A stretch of DNA of 13,169 bases from Gammaproteobacteria bacterium UBA7310 (lineage in GTDB: Bacteria; Pseudomonadota; Gammaproteobacteria; Pseudomonadales; Ketobacteraceae). The position numbers and the translations under genes are program-made. Where the stretch lies: positions 1 through 13,169 of the forward strand of contig DKQK01000022.1 in the NCBI GenBank assembly GCA_002471665.1, written 5' to 3'. Below, in pieces: positions 1 to 6,411 of this stretch. The first letter of the stretch is position 1. Every line of letters starts with the position of its first letter. Under the pieces are notes generated by a model. That model saw only the letters and a list, made by a program, of their open reading frames with translations. It did no database searches and was not told the DNA's origin.

Positions 1-20
1 CCCACTATAAGGAGCACATC

Positions 21-671
21 ATGTTCACTCTATATGGATACAATACCTTCAACCCGATCAAGGCACTGCTGACATTGGAAGAGCTGGGGCTGGATTATGA
101 GTATGTGAATGTGGAACTGGGCAAGGGCGACAATAAAACGCCGGACTATCTGGCCAAGCACCCTTTGGGCAAGGTGCCGGTGCTGGATCATGACGGAAAT
201 CTGTTGACCGAAAGTGGCGCGATCTGTCGTTACCTGGCCAATATCAGCGATCATCGGCTGTATTCTGCTGATCCGCTAAAGGCAGCCCGCATTGACGCCA
301 TGGTGGATACGGTGGTGCTGCATGTGGGGCGCTGGCTGGCGGTGTACTTCTGGGAGGAAATCATTTGCCAGCGGTTTTTCCGGCGTGAACCCGATCAGGC
401 CAGCATTGACGAGGCAGCCGGTTTTCTCAGTCAACAATTGCCTTATCTGAATACCGTGCTGGAGCAGAACCGTTTTCTTTGCGGCGATGAGGTGACCATT
501 GCCGATACCATCGCCTATGCCTATTTCCAGATCCAGGAAGCCACTTCCATCGACCTGACCGCCTACGCGCATATTCTGCGGTGGTATGGTGAGTTCAGTG
601 AGCGGCCATCGGTGACGGCGGTGAAAAAGCGCCTGGCCGCCGCGGGCGGCCTGTTGCCTTATCCCGCCTGA
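21..671 (+). CDS. Glutathione S-transferase family protein
   Basis: A soluble cytoplasmic GST of 216 aa, the normal family length. The N-terminal thioredoxin-like domain spans about residues 1-78. It has the KVPVL segment with the cis-proline (P53) and the E64-S65 pair (LLTESGAI) that holds the glutathione gamma-glutamyl group. The all-helical C-terminal domain (about 90-205) carries the family's capping-box-like region around DEVTIADTIAYAY. Family members conjugate glutathione to electrophiles or reduce peroxides; the substrate cannot be told from sequence. The usual N-terminal catalytic Ser/Tyr is not obvious: the loop reads YNTFNPIK. The start is supported by GGAG at 11-14, 6 nt before the ATG. 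The gene converges on cyaA with only 19 bp between stop codons, and I see no clear terminator there. The family call is firm; the subclass is not. Confidence 0.93.
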   Translation: MFTLYGYNTFNPIKALLTLEELGLDYEYVNVELGKGDNKTPDYLAKHPLGKVPVLDHDGNLLTESGAICRYLANISDHRLYSADPLKAARIDAMVDTVVLHVGRWLAVYFWEEIICQRFFRREPDQASIDEAAGFLSQQLPYLNTVLEQNRFLCGDEVTIADTIAYAYFQIQEATSIDLTAYAHILRWYGEFSERPSVTAVKKRLAAAGGLLPYPA

Positions 672-690
672 GCGCGGGCCTGACAGGGGC

Positions 691-3540
691 TTAGGGAATG
701 CGCAATGCCTGATTGATGGCGCTTTCCAGTTTTTCCTTGTGCTGCAGATATTGCACCGTCTGCAGCTCTTCCCCCAGTTGCAGATCCAGTTGACTCAGAT
801 CCAGGTCAGTAATGTAGCAGGGGTAGCGTTCCCGGTTGCGGCGCAGGGAGGCGATGTAGCCGGCCACGGCGGCAAACAGGGCATCGCCGTATTCCAGTTG
901 GGAAAATTCGCGATTGTCACAGTAAACTGTGTAGAACACATCGCCGAAGGTGCCGGTTTGGGCAATGGCCTGGATGCTGTGCGTGCCCTCTTCCTGTTCA
1001 ACCTGGGGAAACGTTTTACGATCGGTGTGCATGTCACCCCGGTTGTTGCGTCTGATTTCGTAGTAGGCCACTTTGCTGGTGGGCATTTCCCGCTGATCCA
1101 GTGTGCTGCGCCGCAACTGAATATTCTCCAGAAAGTGGCGGATGGGGTTGAGCACGGTTTTTTCATCAAAGTATTGTTTTTGGGTGAAGAACAGCGAGCC
1201 TTTTTCGTCGTGAATAAAAATATCCGCCTTCTCGCCGTTGCGTTGATAAAAAACCTGAATCCGGCCCGGTACCCCCATTTTGGCCACCACCCGCAATGGG
1301 TGCCGGCTCAGTGCATTGCGGTCCACCACCAGCGGGCTGTAGGCAGACTGCACTTCACTCATGCATTCGATTAGTTCGCGGTGGCTGCGCAGGCCGCGCA
1401 CATAGGGCATGTTGCGCTTGAACTGCAGCATATAGACAAATTGTTCGATCTCCAGTATGTAGCGGGTATTAAGGGCGCGCGTACCGCTGTAGTAACAGGC
1501 AATGATGTCGCGAAACAGTTCTTCCACCCGATGGGCAATGGAAGCTGCCCGGCTTGGGCAATAGCAGCGCACTTCCAGTCGCGGCAGGGGAATCGAGCCG
1601 TCCGGCGGGATCTGGCGCATATAATGTACCAGGCAGTCGATCAGTGCGTTTTCACCGGAATACAGGCTGCAGATGATTTCCCCCCAGCTGTTAAACGTCA
1701 CCTGGTCCACAGTGATGGCCAGGTTGTGGTGAAAGGCACTGTAACTGAGTGCATCACTTTGATCGGAAAGCCGGTGAATGCCTTTCTGGGTCATCGGCCG
1801 CATGGGATCGACACCGGCATTCACATACAGAATGATCTTGGTGGGGTAGGCCGAGTGTTCGAAATTCTGTTGTGGCGCGTAGGGAACCCCTTCCGGGCAG
1901 ATCTGAAAAAATGATTGAACCGTTTGAATCAACTCCTGTTCCGTCAGATCGGTACCGTTGGCTTCCACCGATAAACGGGTTTCCTGGTCCAGCAGGCCAT
2001 TGAAATAACACCAGGCGATCAGCTCCAGTACGCTGCGGGTTTTGCGAATCGGGTCGCGTCCACGGGCGTCTTTGGTTTTCAGGTAGCCGGGGAACACCGC
2101 CCAGTAGTTATTGATGCCGTGTTCCACATCACGGATGTAGTGAAACGACAAATGATCCTCCACCAGAGTGGCGGTAATGCCGGGATTGATCTGTTCGATT
2201 TTGCCGCCTTTGCGTTCAAATGCAGCATACAGTTTACGCCCCAGGATATTCATGTCTTCCTGTTTGATCAGCGCTTCTATATTGTTGGCGCGGGCGAAGC
2301 CGGAGAGAAATCGGTAGCTGTGATTGAGTTCCTGCACCAGCTCCTGGCGTTCCTCCCGGACCCGGTTTACCTTCCAGAATTTGCGATTATCCAGTTGCTT
2401 CAGGTAGGGCTCATCCCAGCCCCATTCCATCACCAGGCGCATCATCAGTTTGCGGCGCCAATTGCTGTCACCGGAGCGGGGTGTACGGCTCAGGCTTTCA
2501 TTGACCTTGAAGTAAAAGCAATGGCGTATCAACTCCAGGCGCTTGGTTTCGTTGCGGCTCTTCAGATAGGCTTCGATTTTGCGATACAGCATGACATAGG
2601 GATCCAGCTCGTCCAGATCCAGGCGCCCGGCGTACACCGCTTTTTTATAGACGATGCTGAGGCTCTCCACCTTGGGGTGTTCGCTGGCATACACCTCAGT
2701 CAGCACAATCTTGATAACGGACTTGTAAGGTGAATCGATACCTTTGTAAAGTTGCCACATGCCGGCGCCGATGAACTCACCGGCAGGAAAATCGGAGATG
2801 CCGCCGAAATCCACGCAATCGTCCTTTTTCAGAAAGCGCTTATCCAACAGGTTGCCGGCAATATCCTGATAGCGTTTTTCGTCGTAGGCGGGAATCATCC
2901 ACCACAGCGGATAACGACCGGCCACCATAATGCTGGTGCGATAGAATTCATCCAGCAGCAGGTAATGCTGCGCGCTGCCGCAGTCCTCACCGGACAGATC
3001 GCTGCGCACACCGTTGCGGAACTTGATGGGGTCCATCAGGAAAAAATGCACTTCCAAACCGATACTGTCGGCCCATTGCTCGATGCCGGTGAGTTTGTCC
3101 TGCAGTTCATCAATGGCTTCCTGCAGCAGGCCCGGGTCATAACAGATCCAGATGTCCATATCACTGGTATCCGAATGGGCGACGGTGCCGGTGCTGCCCA
3201 TCAGAAAGATGCTGAAGATGCGTTCCTGGGCGTGTGCTCTTTTGCGGTAGGCAAAGGATCGGGAGATGGATTGCGCAGCCCGCAGGTGATCTTTGTCCGG
3301 CGTGAATCCGCTTACCCCACAGGGCGTACCCCCGGACATATAGCCCGGTAGCGAGGGGTGATTGATGTGCAATAGCAGCGGCAGAGAATCCAGGAACATT
3401 CGGTGGCGGCTGCTGAGGGTGGACAGCATACGCTCCAGTCGACCACGATTGACCTCAAGGAACCGTTCCTTCAGTTTTTTCAGTACCTTACGGTCAATAC
3501 CATCCTGGAGATCCGGCGCAATTTCTCTTGGTTGCGTCAT
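691..3540 (-). CDS. cyaA: Class I adenylate cyclase CyaA
   Basis: Makes cyclic AMP from ATP in the cytoplasm, supplying CRP/Vfr-type regulators. The protein is 949 aa when started at MTQPREIAPD. The reading frame stays open upstream to 3729, but that start resembles the N-terminus of Pseudomonas CyaA as I remember it, and the upstream part would run into pldA. The N-terminal catalytic domain has the class I nucleotidyltransferase signature: GSTGT at residues 115-119, then D127-M-D129-I-W131, where the two aspartates should bind metal. The region around LPLLLHINHPSLPGYMSGGTP is also typical of the family. The C-terminal half is the regulatory part and shows no further recognisable catalytic motif. 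The gene is divergent from pldA across 98 bp. There is no Shine-Dalgarno sequence before the ATG, and a TATACT box lies only 7 nt upstream of it, so translation may be leaderless. Confidence 0.95.
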   Translation of the reverse strand: MTQPREIAPDLQDGIDRKVLKKLKERFLEVNRGRLERMLSTLSSRHRMFLDSLPLLLHINHPSLPGYMSGGTPCGVSGFTPDKDHLRAAQSISRSFAYRKRAHAQERIFSIFLMGSTGTVAHSDTSDMDIWICYDPGLLQEAIDELQDKLTGIEQWADSIGLEVHFFLMDPIKFRNGVRSDLSGEDCGSAQHYLLLDEFYRTSIMVAGRYPLWWMIPAYDEKRYQDIAGNLLDKRFLKKDDCVDFGGISDFPAGEFIGAGMWQLYKGIDSPYKSVIKIVLTEVYASEHPKVESLSIVYKKAVYAGRLDLDELDPYVMLYRKIEAYLKSRNETKRLELIRHCFYFKVNESLSRTPRSGDSNWRRKLMMRLVMEWGWDEPYLKQLDNRKFWKVNRVREERQELVQELNHSYRFLSGFARANNIEALIKQEDMNILGRKLYAAFERKGGKIEQINPGITATLVEDHLSFHYIRDVEHGINNYWAVFPGYLKTKDARGRDPIRKTRSVLELIAWCYFNGLLDQETRLSVEANGTDLTEQELIQTVQSFFQICPEGVPYAPQQNFEHSAYPTKIILYVNAGVDPMRPMTQKGIHRLSDQSDALSYSAFHHNLAITVDQVTFNSWGEIICSLYSGENALIDCLVHYMRQIPPDGSIPLPRLEVRCYCPSRAASIAHRVEELFRDIIACYYSGTRALNTRYILEIEQFVYMLQFKRNMPYVRGLRSHRELIECMSEVQSAYSPLVVDRNALSRHPLRVVAKMGVPGRIQVFYQRNGEKADIFIHDEKGSLFFTQKQYFDEKTVLNPIRHFLENIQLRRSTLDQREMPTSKVAYYEIRRNNRGDMHTDRKTFPQVEQEEGTHSIQAIAQTGTFGDVFYTVYCDNREFSQLEYGDALFAAVAGYIASLRRNRERYPCYITDLDLSQLDLQLGEELQTVQYLQHKEKLESAINQALRIP

Positions 3541-3547
3541 AGTATTC

Positions 3548-3553
3548 AGTATA
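3548..3553 (-). promoter_or_regulatory. Candidate -10 box of cyaA, very close to the start codon
   Basis: On the minus strand TATACT matches the sigma70 -10 consensus at 5 of 6 positions and ends 7 nt before the cyaA ATG (3540). Transcription would therefore start at or within a few bases of the initiation codon. No good -35 hexamer is visible at 16-19 bp spacing, so this is a candidate only. Confidence 0.35.
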
Positions 3554-3573
3554 GGGGGAGTTTCAGATTCTGC

Positions 3574-3603
3574 TTGAAATGTGCTGGCTGGGCGGGGTAC
3601 TTT
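3574..3603 (+). promoter_or_regulatory. Candidate sigma70 promoter of pldA
   Basis: TTGAAA at 3574-3579 (5 of 6 to the -35 consensus) is followed after 18 bp by TACTTT at 3598-3603 (4 of 6 to the -10 consensus). Transcription would begin near 3610, about 18 nt before the AGGAG ribosome-binding site of pldA at 3628-3632. Spacing and position fit. The -10 is weak, and no operator is evident. Confidence 0.35.
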
Positions 3604-3638
3604 CGGGGCTCCGATACAAAGGCGATTAGGAGCATTGC

Positions 3639-4670
3639 ATGCAGGGTATGCGCACAGGGCTGGCAGCGGCATTGGGGCTGATGTCCGGCCTGGTTTGGGC
3701 CCAGGAACAACCAACATTGGATACAGCATCGGCGGAATCCGAAGGCGCTGTACGCGACTGCATGCACCAATCCATGGAGAACGTGGCCATCACCCTGACC
3801 ATCGGTGAATTGGAAGAACAATGCCGTATCCAGCTGGGTGAGATCCCTGAGCCGGAGTATTCCGCCGCCCGTGAACGTATGGCCATGGAGCAGCGTACCA
3901 GATGGAACCCTTTCGTCATCACACCTCACAACGCCAATTATATTTTGCCGTACAGTTACGTGGATGAACCCAATCAGGATCCTTACTCTTTGGAGTACCC
4001 GGGTGAACGCATCGACAATGCCGAAGCCAAACTGCAGATCAGCTTGAAGGTGCCCATCAATCAGGATGATCTGCTGGTGCAGAATGATGCGATCTATTTT
4101 GCGTTCACCCTGAAGGCGTTCTGGCAGGTGTACAATCACGAAATCTCGGCGCCGTTTCGCGAAACCAACTACCGCCCCGAACTGTTTTACCTGATGCCCA
4201 TAACCAGTAATCTGGTGGACGCCGACACGGCGCTGGCGGTGGGTATTGAGCACGAATCCAATGGCCGCAGTCAGTTATTGAGTCGCAGCTGGAACCGGAT
4301 CTTCGTCAACTATTACTATGCTCGCGATAACTATCTGATTTCATTTCGCCCCTGGTACCGCATTCCCGAGGATGAAAAAGACGAACCACTACAGGCCAGT
4401 GGCGACGACAACCCGGACATTGAAAAATACATGGGCTATTTTGAATTGATGGGTACCTGGGAGCAAAACGATTACGAGTTTTCCCTGATGGTGCGCAACA
4501 ATCTCAACCGGCCTAACTATGGCGCGGTGCAGCTGGACGCCAGTTTTCCTCTATGGGGGCGCCTGCGCGGCGTCATTCAGTATTTTAACGGTTACGGTGA
4601 AAGCCTGATTGACTACAACCATCGCAATGAACGTTTGGGTATCGGCATATTGCTGACGGATATGCTGTAG
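3639..4670 (+). CDS. pldA: Outer-membrane phospholipase A (OMPLA)
   Basis: An outer-membrane beta-barrel hydrolase that removes acyl chains from phospholipids misplaced in the outer leaflet. Residues 1-21 form a signal peptide ending VWA before QEQ. The catalytic signature EHESNGRSQ...RSWN places H205, S207 and N219 at the same +2 and +14 spacing as His142, Ser144 and Asn156 of E. coli OMPLA. It is followed by repeated aromatic-rich strands such as NYYYARDNYLISFRPWYRIP, and the barrel closes at the C-terminus. At 343 aa it is longer than the E. coli enzyme (289 aa). The extra sequence is an N-terminal periplasmic segment (about 22-95) with two cysteines that could pair. AGGAG at 3628-3632 lies 6 nt before the chosen ATG; a second ATG three codons on is possible. 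The gene is divergent from cyaA. Confidence 0.93.
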   Translation: MQGMRTGLAAALGLMSGLVWAQEQPTLDTASAESEGAVRDCMHQSMENVAITLTIGELEEQCRIQLGEIPEPEYSAARERMAMEQRTRWNPFVITPHNANYILPYSYVDEPNQDPYSLEYPGERIDNAEAKLQISLKVPINQDDLLVQNDAIYFAFTLKAFWQVYNHEISAPFRETNYRPELFYLMPITSNLVDADTALAVGIEHESNGRSQLLSRSWNRIFVNYYYARDNYLISFRPWYRIPEDEKDEPLQASGDDNPDIEKYMGYFELMGTWEQNDYEFSLMVRNNLNRPNYGAVQLDASFPLWGRLRGVIQYFNGYGESLIDYNHRNERLGIGILLTDML

Positions 4671-4771
4671 ACATAGCGGGTTCACTGCGGCGACATAAAG
4701 GTGAATTACCCGGGATTCCTTGCCATACTGTAAAGCCAATGAGCGATGGAGTGAGGCTGCGGGTTAATACC

Positions 4772-5125
4772 ATGAAAATAATCACCTTGCTATGCGTTTT
4801 GATGCTGAGTAGCTGCGCGTCCCTGCAGGAACAGTACAAACAGTATCAGGCGCGGGCCGCCCAAGCCGATGCCGAGCGCCTGGGAAATTCCGGCCCTTTA
4901 TATCATCACTATGAGGCCTGCTTATATCAACATTGGGAGCGTGCCCTGGATGCCGGCAACGATGCAGTCAATGCCTATGAACTCGGTAAAGGCCAATGCA
5001 CCTATGAGCTGTCATTGTTGTGCGATTTTTACGGGGTAAGCAGCTGCCCGCTGGACGCGGAGGCCTCCAATCGGGTGTTGTTTCAATTAATGCGCGAAAA
5101 TTACGCCGCCAAACTTGCCCATTAG
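4772..5125 (+). CDS. Small putative lipoprotein of unknown function
   Basis: A 117-aa protein with a clear lipoprotein signal: MKIITLLCVLMLSSC, lipobox L-S-S-C at residues 12-15. The residue after the cysteine is Ala, not Asp, which predicts sorting to the outer membrane. The mature part begins with a Gln-rich helical stretch (SLQEQYKQYQARAAQADAER) and then has four cysteines among tyrosines and short helices (ACLYQ, GQCTYE, LLCDF, SSCPLD), suggesting two disulfides in the periplasm. I recognise no family. An in-frame ATG at 4739 would add 11 residues before the signal peptide, so the internal ATG at 4772 is preferred, although its nearest purine-rich stretch is about 15 nt away. It lies 101 bp downstream of pldA on the same strand and may share its transcript. 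Confidence 0.72.
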   Translation: MKIITLLCVLMLSSCASLQEQYKQYQARAAQADAERLGNSGPLYHHYEACLYQHWERALDAGNDAVNAYELGKGQCTYELSLLCDFYGVSSCPLDAEASNRVLFQLMRENYAAKLAH

Positions 5126-5176
5126 CATATTCCCGGTGAATTCAGAGCGCTCTCCCTTGTCTTACCTTGGGTGTTT

Positions 5177-5242
5177 CGATTTTGTGAAAGATGTCCGATT
5201 TTGGTGCGGCGCTCACTGATGTATAGTAATCACTTCTTTCAC
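5177..5242 (+). promoter_or_regulatory. Candidate promoter/operator of the toxin-like operon
   Basis: A possible promoter has TTGGTG at 5201-5206 and TATAGT at 5222-5227, with a short 15-bp spacer; the overlapping TAGTAA at 5224-5229 gives 17 bp. It is bracketed by an inverted repeat: GTGAAAGATGT at 5184-5194 and GTGAAAGAAGT on the minus strand at 5242-5232, 10 of 11 identical. An exact 8-bp direct repeat, CGATTTTG, occurs at 5177-5184 and 5196-5203. This arrangement suits binding by an autoregulator. TGTGA at 5183-5187 also makes half of a CRP-type site whose second half (TCCGA) is poor. Confidence 0.35.
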
Positions 5243-5258
5243 CAAGGCCATCATCATT

Positions 5259-5813
5259 ATGGGCAAAAAGAAAAAGATACCGTTTATTCACCAGCTGAAG
5301 ACCCTGGAGAATCTGGAACAGAAAATTGACCTGCTGATCCAGGAGCACCGCAAGCGTGAAGGCAGCCATCTCGGGGTTGTGTTTCGCACTGTGATCGAAC
5401 CCAACAGTCCCACTCTTTATGAGCCGGGTCATCATGGCAAGGGCGGGATCCAGCAGGGGGTGCGGGAATGCGACTATAAACTGTCACCGGCAGATCCCAA
5501 TTGGGTGTTGGCCAGCGATGAGCATGGCCTGTCCTTTTCCGCCAGCATGCGTCACGCGGTGGATACCATAAAGTTTCTGGGTAAGTTCCAGAAAAAAGGC
5601 ACCCACGTGAATTGCGCCTACTGGATTCTGGAAAACAGCGAATCGATACCCAAGGATATGGCGTTCGTCCAGGATCCGGATAACCCGGAACATTACCTGC
5701 TCACCATCACCAAGGACATGCCCATCAGTGATCTGGTGAGAAAGCTGCAGTGGATATCACAACATATGACGGTAATGAATGACCTGACCCTGGAGGCCTA
5801 TAAAGATGCTTGA
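5259..5813 (+). CDS. Putative Tse2-like ADP-ribosyltransferase-fold toxin
   Basis: A 184-aa protein with no signal peptide or membrane segment. The N-terminus is Lys-rich (GKKKK) and followed by a predicted helix (about 12-33). The C-terminal half (about 85-170) contains GLSFS (90-94), IPKDM (130-134), QD (138-139), HYLLTI (145-150) and an M-x4-L-x3-L helix. This order and spacing resemble what I recall of the Pseudomonas toxin Tse2: GLY..., IPPDL, KQD, HYTI, then M-x5-L-x3-L. Tse2 has a fold related to ADP-ribosyltransferase toxins. R43 (FRTV), the S-x-S of GLSFSAS and an acidic residue would be candidate active-site positions; this assignment is inference. AAGG at 5244-5247 lies 11 nt before the ATG. 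The next gene starts inside this one (8-nt overlap), as in toxin-antitoxin or effector-immunity pairs. No type VI secretion genes are nearby, so a stand-alone toxin-antitoxin role is more likely. The ORF is firm; the function is tentative. Confidence 0.5.
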   Translation: MGKKKKIPFIHQLKTLENLEQKIDLLIQEHRKREGSHLGVVFRTVIEPNSPTLYEPGHHGKGGIQQGVRECDYKLSPADPNWVLASDEHGLSFSASMRHAVDTIKFLGKFQKKGTHVNCAYWILENSESIPKDMAFVQDPDNPEHYLLTITKDMPISDLVRKLQWISQHMTVMNDLTLEAYKDA

Positions 5814-6120
5814 TTACAATGCTGCCTCTGCCAATGCGAAAATTCTGGCAATTCACTATGCCAATCGGATAGGTGATGCTGAACTGGTTCAGTTTATGTC
5901 CGGTGATCTCGATATCGGCTCTGCTGAGTTGGCCGACCGAATCATTGCCGGTTTCTGGGCGATGACCGATCTGGCGGTGGAAGATCATGAGCAGGGGAAA
6001 TCGGTGGCCGGTGTGGATGATATTGAATTCTGGATGCACAAGCTGTTCAACAAAGTGTATGGCTACATGGTGAAGAACGGCTATCGCAGTCAATGGGACC
6101 AGGCCAGCAGCGAGCGCTAG
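5806..6120 (+). CDS. Small acidic protein, candidate antitoxin/immunity partner
   Basis: A 104-aa, mostly helical, acidic protein (about 16 Asp/Glu against 9 Lys/Arg), cytoplasmic with no signal peptide. I recognise no family. Its start overlaps the last 8 nt of the preceding toxin-like gene, and a strong GGAGG lies at 5792-5796, 9 nt before the ATG and inside that gene, so the two should be translationally coupled. Size, net negative charge and coupling are what one expects of an antitoxin or immunity protein that neutralises its partner by binding. This is inferred from context. The sequence lacks an obvious helix-turn-helix or ribbon-helix-helix, so any operator binding would have to come from the complex or another factor. 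Alternatively, both genes may form an unrelated conserved pair. Confidence 0.6.
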   Translation: MLDYNAASANAKILAIHYANRIGDAELVQFMSGDLDIGSAELADRIIAGFWAMTDLAVEDHEQGKSVAGVDDIEFWMHKLFNKVYGYMVKNGYRSQWDQASSER

Positions 6121-6411
6121 TGGGTTGCCGACCGGCGATGGCACAGACCTGCCAGTGCAGTACGCGTCCTGCGTGCAGGCATCTGCAGATAGCAGAAGAA
6201 TTGAACTCTTTTCGACAATTCCCCGCCGTTATGGACAATATCGGCGCCCCCATTGTTGCAAACACGACAATGCGCAAGTGCACACTCGCGTGCAAGGCCG
6301 GTGTGTTGCGCATTGATGGATTTAGGAAAGTAAATTCATAAATGGCACGGTTTGTGATTATGGAGATCATGATGTTCCCAACCAGCATTAACGAATTGTG
6401 TTGTAAAAATC
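6121..6411. other. Gene-free 291-bp stretch rich in inverted repeats
   Basis: No credible gene is visible on either strand; the short ORFs here lack ribosome-binding sites and protein-like composition. The stretch holds a CCTGC-GT-GCAGG dyad (6168-6179), the perfect palindrome ATCTGCAGAT (6181-6190), a CATTGT/ACAATG inverted repeat (6251-6256 and 6267-6272) and a 10-bp perfect inverted repeat (6268-6277 and 6306-6315). A weak sigma70-like promoter for the next gene may be TTGATG at 6313-6318 and CATAAA at 6337-6342 (18-bp spacer). The last 30 bases before the following ATG contain no Shine-Dalgarno sequence. Confidence 0.6.
6251..6315 (+). repeat. Overlapping, mutually exclusive inverted repeats
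   Basis: CAATGCGCAA (6268-6277) is perfectly complementary to TTGCGCATTG (6306-6315). Inside it CACAC (6281-6285) can pair with GTGTG (6301-6305), giving a 10+5 bp hairpin with a 3-nt bulge and a 15-nt loop. The CAATG at its left edge can instead pair with CATTG at 6251-6255 (CATTGT/ACAATG, 10-nt loop). The two hairpins cannot form together. There is no U-run after either, so a simple terminator is unlikely. It could be a regulatory leader, a protein-binding site or a small mobile palindromic repeat. Confidence 0.55.

Noticed and set aside
739..3351. Long plus-strand ORFs inside cyaA (739-1374, 1381-1914, 2119-2733, 2752-3351).
   Set aside because: They lie antisense to a clear adenylate cyclase gene, have no recognisable protein features and arise from its codon bias.
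3541..3729. N-terminal extension of cyaA to the upstream in-frame start.
   Set aside because: The extension is Pro/Ala-rich without family similarity, overlaps pldA, and the family N-terminus begins at MTQPREI.
3546..4253. Minus-strand ORF of 235 aa across pldA.
   Set aside because: It is a shadow of pldA, whose catalytic residues and signal peptide are in the plus strand.
4677..4712. Hairpin CGGG-TTCAC / GTGAA-TTA-CCCG after pldA as a terminator.
   Set aside because: The stem has a 3-nt bulge, a 15-nt loop and no U-tract.
5183..5198. CRP/Vfr binding site TGTGA-N6-TCCGA upstream of the toxin-like operon.
   Set aside because: Only one half-site is good; the second matches 3 of 5 bases. The inverted repeat reading of the same bases explains more.
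6251..6315. Integron attC site or CRISPR repeat.
   Set aside because: No GTTRRRY/RYYYAAC core sites, no integrase, and no repeated spacer-repeat pattern.
6343..6357. Sigma54-type promoter (TGGCACG followed by GTGA) before the 286-aa gene.
   Set aside because: The -24 element is perfect, but the -12 element lacks the GC dinucleotide and no enhancer-binding regulator or site is seen nearby.
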